Positions 40,546 to 43,259 of a stretch of 43,259 nt of DNA are shown here, one piece after another (positions within the stretch are counted from its first letter, which is position 1; every line of letters begins with the position of its first letter). The DNA comes from Candidatus Babeliales bacterium. Its GTDB lineage: Bacteria > Babelota > Babeliae > Babelales > Chromulinivoraceae. Made by a program: the position numbers and the translations under genes. Under the pieces are notes generated by a model. That model was given only the letters and a program-made list of their open reading frames with translations. It did no database searches and had not been told where the DNA came from. The stretch is taken from positions 1 through 43,259 of the forward strand of contig JBAZWT010000005.1 in assembly GCA_041660205.1 (NCBI GenBank), given 5' to 3'.

Positions 40546-41460
40546 ATGAAAAATTCTCTACTTCAATCTATCGGCGATACGTTACTGGTTAAAATATTTG
40601 AAAATTCTCCAGGTTCAATTTATGCAAAATTAGAATATTTAAATCCAGGTGGCAGCATCAAAGACAGATCTGCTTTGTACATGATAGAGTGGGCAGAAAA
40701 GCAAGGACTTTTAAAACCAGGCACAACCATTATTGATGCCTCATCAGGCAATCATGGAATTGCTTTGGCGCTCATTGGAGCTATCAAAGGATATCCTGTT
40801 ATCATTTGCTCAACAGACAAGCACAGCAAAGAAAAAATGGATACTATCAGAGCGTATGGCGCAACAGTCCTCACGTTTCCTTCTGGACCATCTCTTGAAG
40901 ATCCAAATAGTTACCACTCCCAAGCAGTGAAACTTCAAAAAGAAACACCGAATTCTCATATGCCAAATCAATATTGCAACCCTTTAAACGCAACAGCACA
41001 TTACTATGGCGTTGGTCCTGAAATTTGGAAACAAACAGAAGGAAAAATTACACATTTAATTGCAGCTGCGGGAACTGGCGGAACAGTGAGTGGCGCTGGA
41101 AAATATTTAAAAGAAATGAATCCAAATATTCAAGTGATTGGTGTTGATGCGGCAAATTCATACCGATCAACGAAGGGTAATCCAAAACCTTACAAACTTG
41201 AAGGCATGGGCGTTGACTCTGAATCTTTAGTTCTTGATAATTCAGTTATTGATGAATTTATCGAAGTAACAGATGAACAGGGCATGGATATGATGAAAAA
41301 ATTAGCTCATGAGCATGGATTTTTAGTTGGGCCAAGCAGTGGCGCTGTTGCTTATGCAGCTTACACCTACGCTCCAAGACTGAAGCCAACTGATGTTGCT
41401 GTCATTATTTTTGGTGATTCAGGCCGCGCTTATTTATCTAAAGGCTTTTACGCTAAATAA
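40546..41460 (+). CDS. Cysteine synthase / cystathionine beta-synthase-type PLP enzyme
   Basis: 304 residues, fold type II PLP enzyme. The lysine that binds PLP is K39 in NPGGSIKDR. The substrate loop reads SSGNHG (66-71) where cysteine synthases usually have TSGNTG. The phosphate loop is GTGGT (176-180), and VGPSSGA and GDSGRAYLSKGF follow. The NPLNATAHYYGVGPEIWKQ block fits CysK/CysM as well as CBS-like enzymes without regulatory domains. The reaction is probably beta-replacement giving cysteine or cystathionine, but the altered loop leaves the substrate open. It follows the c subunit by 25 bases. No cysE in the window. Confidence 0.85.
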   Translation: MKNSLLQSIGDTLLVKIFENSPGSIYAKLEYLNPGGSIKDRSALYMIEWAEKQGLLKPGTTIIDASSGNHGIALALIGAIKGYPVIICSTDKHSKEKMDTIRAYGATVLTFPSGPSLEDPNSYHSQAVKLQKETPNSHMPNQYCNPLNATAHYYGVGPEIWKQTEGKITHLIAAAGTGGTVSGAGKYLKEMNPNIQVIGVDAANSYRSTKGNPKPYKLEGMGVDSESLVLDNSVIDEFIEVTDEQGMDMMKKLAHEHGFLVGPSSGAVAYAAYTYAPRLKPTDVAVIIFGDSGRAYLSKGFYAK

Positions 41461-41526
41461 TAAGTTTGTGTTATTACTTCTTAAGAAATTCAAAAATACG
41501 TTCAAAATCTAAAAAAGGAGTTTGGT

Positions 41527-41973
41527 ATGAAGTGTTTGTTTTTTATAATAAGCCTATGTTTTCTGAGTACAAATACACAAGCAATGAAAAACAACAATGA
41601 AAACTCAAGACTTTTAGGCGATGAGACGACCTTTTTTGAAGATATAAATTCAAGAATTTTAGATAGAGAAAAAGTTAAACTTAAAGAGTATCTCTGTCAG
41701 CAACATTTTGGCTCTAATTATCTAACTGCAGAATTAATAAAATCTCGATCAAAAGCTTCTCAAGATAAAGATACCGTTGTTATTACACAAACAGAACAAG
41801 CAAATGACAACCATTGCATGGTTAACGTAAATATAACTTTTGCTAATGCCTATGCCGAGCAAAATCAAAACATATGCATAGTAAAACAGATTGCTTATCC
41901 AGATTTTATTGAACTTATGAATAAGATTAAAAAATCATCAGACTCATGCTGCTGTTGCTGCTCAATTCAATAA
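41527..41973 (+). CDS. Secreted protein with five-cysteine tail, function unknown
   Basis: 148 residues. Signal peptide MKCLFFIISLCFLSTNTQA, a polar mature region, and at the C-terminus SDSCCCCCSIQ, five consecutive cysteines. The middle is rich in N, Q, E and K, with a strand-like stretch (HCMVNVNITFANAYAEQ). Very strong Shine-Dalgarno (AAAAAAGGAG, 41512-41521). No family recognised. Tails of clustered cysteines can bind metal, form disulphide networks or, in eukaryotic cells, be lipidated; for an exported protein of a host-dependent bacterium the last is conceivable but unproven. A weak hairpin terminator follows. Confidence 0.6.
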   Translation: MKCLFFIISLCFLSTNTQAMKNNNENSRLLGDETTFFEDINSRILDREKVKLKEYLCQQHFGSNYLTAELIKSRSKASQDKDTVVITQTEQANDNHCMVNVNITFANAYAEQNQNICIVKQIAYPDFIELMNKIKKSSDSCCCCCSIQ

Positions 41974-41983
41974 ATTACATTAA

Positions 41984-42018
41984 AAAGTCTCGCACAACTT
42001 GCAGACTTTATAAGATTT
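41984..42018. terminator. Weak terminator after the poly-cysteine protein
   Basis: Stem aaagtct-c-gca (41984-41994) / tgcagacttt (42000-42009), then a T-rich stretch at 42016-42020. Between convergent genes. Confidence 0.4.
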
Positions 42019-42030
42019 TTTAAAAATGGA

Positions 42031-43050
42031 TTATAAAGAAATTTCTTTGATACTTTGCTGCACTGTGAAGACAATGCGTTGCTTAAGACCTGTAAGCATT
42101 TCACCAAACTTCATGACGTTTAAGTTTTTATCTTTTAGCTCAGCGCGAAACTCATGCCATGACTGCTTTAAGAGAGATATAGGAGTATGAAAATCATCAA
42201 ATCCTAAATGAAATGTGCCCCAATGCATTGGAATAAATGTTTTTGCTTTTAACTTAACAAAAGCCTCAACAGCTTCACGAGCATTAATGTGTGAACTTTT
42301 CATCCATGAACGAGGCTCACCAGGAGCAATGGGTAAAAGTGCTACATCGATATCTTTAAATTCTTTGCCAATTTGTTCAAAATGAGAACCCCAACTCGAG
42401 TCACCTGCAAAATAAATTTTAAAGTCTTCTGCCTGCACCATCCAACTGCCCCACAACGATCTGTTTTTATCAAATAAAGTTCGCTGAGACCAATGATTTG
42501 CGGGCAAAAAAGTAAATTTAACATTTGGATTAAGGTCATCAATAATTTCATCCCACCACATATGCTCAGAAGCATACAAAAACTGGTGTTTATCAAACCA
42601 TTCTTTATCACCCATTGGTGCCAAAACTTTCATGTCTGGAAATCTACTTTTTAAATCGCACAGAGCTTGACTGTCCATATGATCAAAGTGATTGTGCGAA
42701 ATAAGTACATAGTCAATTTGTGGTAAATCTTGGATCTGAACTACCGATGGAACGATGCGACGAAACACTAAAGAAAGAGATCCGAAAATAGGATCAGTTA
42801 AAATATTTTTTCCACCAACCTGGATAAGAAAAGTTGAGTGGCCCAGCCATGTGACCACTGGTTCTTGACTGCGTGATTGAAATGAAGGAGTTAATACGAT
42901 TTTTTTTAAATCTTGCGTAAGTTCTTGATTAAAAAAACAAACTTTAATCGAATGAACAAGCGTTTTAAGGACAGGTATAAACCATTCATGATTCAATCCA
43001 TCAGAGCAAACAAACTTTCCATAACTACGCTCTGGATACATTCGTTTCAT
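42031..43050 (-). CDS. Metallo-beta-lactamase-fold hydrolase, NAPE-PLD-like
   Basis: The fold's metal ligands are all present; in numbering from an upstream GTG at 43107 they are H138, H140, D142 and H143 in SHNHFDHMD, H205 in PANHWSQRTLFD, D236 in FAGDSSWG, and H295 in PMHWGTF. TWLGHSTFLIQ and TDPIFG are typical of the NAPE-PLD branch, whose animal member releases N-acylethanolamines from phospholipids. Bacterial relatives are mostly uncharacterised, so the lipid substrate is a guess. I prefer the ATG at 43050, with AAAGG seven bases upstream; the GTG at 43107 would add 19 residues. The upstream gap to 43211 shows nothing else. Confidence 0.88.
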   Translation of the reverse strand: MKRMYPERSYGKFVCSDGLNHEWFIPVLKTLVHSIKVCFFNQELTQDLKKIVLTPSFQSRSQEPVVTWLGHSTFLIQVGGKNILTDPIFGSLSLVFRRIVPSVVQIQDLPQIDYVLISHNHFDHMDSQALCDLKSRFPDMKVLAPMGDKEWFDKHQFLYASEHMWWDEIIDDLNPNVKFTFLPANHWSQRTLFDKNRSLWGSWMVQAEDFKIYFAGDSSWGSHFEQIGKEFKDIDVALLPIAPGEPRSWMKSSHINAREAVEAFVKLKAKTFIPMHWGTFHLGFDDFHTPISLLKQSWHEFRAELKDKNLNVMKFGEMLTGLKQRIVFTVQQSIKEISL

Positions 43051-43211
43051 CAAAAGGCCTTTAATTGGGGAGTGAAATAAAACCCCCCACCCAGATATAA
43101 ATATCACGGATAGGGGAAATGGAGGTTACGCTTAATTTCTAAAATAATTTAAACAAATGAACTCTTTAAGAGTAAACAAATACATATCGAAAATCAAATT
43201 TAATTTTTATC

Positions 43212-43259
43212 CTAGGCACTTTTGTCGTTAGATTTATCATCGGAATTATAGTTAATTAC
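43212..43259 (-). CDS. Possible 3' end of a gene running off the window
   Basis: On the minus strand only one frame is open from the edge, for 15 codons (VINYNSDDKSNDKSA) to TAG at 43212-43214. The polar S/D/N/K-rich end is compatible with a real C-terminus, but the piece is too short to judge. Confidence 0.2.
   Translation of the reverse strand, partial: VINYNSDDKSNDKSA

Noticed and set aside
1..43259. CRISPR arrays, rRNA, tRNA, prophage or integrase genes.
   Set aside because: I looked for regularly spaced repeats, T-loop consensus sequences and recombinase motifs and found none beyond the IS30 remnant.

Overview
The window looks like a chromosomal segment of a host-dependent (intracellular or obligately associated) Gram-negative bacterium with a small, AT-rich genome. 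The best guess is a member of Candidatus Dependentiae (TM6, Babeliales-like). The reasons are two tandem nucleotide (ATP/ADP) translocases of the parasite/plastid NTT family, a large multi-POTRA Omp85 outer-membrane assembly protein, importers for amino acids and polyamines, FAD-dependent ThyX instead of ThyA, and many small exported proteins without recognisable homologues. The lineage is an inference from gene content; no rRNA is present to settle it.

Layout. Positions 1-655 hold gene debris: a possible sugar-nucleotide pyrophosphorylase fragment, a terminator and a frameshifted IS30-family transposase remnant. Positions 656-5201 hold thyX with an odd signal-like N-terminus, a structured repeat, an orphan ABC-2 permease, a small exported protein, an EVE-domain protein, two membrane proteins and an RluB/RsuA pseudouridine synthase. 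Positions 5256-11508 (minus) are a batA-batB-batC-batD operon followed by a sodium:amino acid symporter. Positions 11779-17921 (plus) carry topA, a small exported protein, a membrane-anchored copy of the topA zinc-ribbon tail, and two NTT translocases. Positions 17957-18545 are two overlapping small exported-protein genes.

Positions 18611-25133 (minus) form a tightly coupled operon: a histidine-rich membrane protein, potA, potB, potC, potD and metG. Positions 25258-28215 (minus) encode a BamA/Omp85 protein with about seven POTRA units. A second copy of the structured repeat lies at 28290-28462, just before gltX. Positions 29997-34210 hold an exported protein, a small DUF4911-like protein, an APC amino acid permease and a cysteine-rich putative outer-membrane protein. 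Positions 34338-35629 are rpsU-rbfA-prepilin peptidase. Positions 35634-37024 (minus) are an exported protein and a TsaC/Sua5 protein. Positions 37165-41460 (plus) form a run: a divergent FolC-like Mur ligase, an AtpI-like protein, atpB (subunit a), a four-hairpin c subunit and a cysteine synthase. The window closes with a secreted protein bearing a five-cysteine tail and a NAPE-PLD-like metallo-hydrolase.

How it fits together. Energy and building blocks appear to be imported (NTTs, Pot system, AGCS and APC permeases). Information processing is kept (topA, metG, gltX, rpsU, rbfA, tsaC, rluB), and a sizeable share of genes serves the envelope (Bat, Omp85, putative barrel protein, exported small proteins). 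The most unusual items are: (1) a c subunit of 315 residues with four hairpins at an 80-residue period and ion-binding positions E-M-E-D; (2) a duplicated topA zinc-ribbon domain moved behind a membrane anchor; (3) a compact repeat family whose internal hairpin changes sequence but keeps pairing; (4) a histidine-rich, internally duplicated membrane protein translationally coupled to potA.
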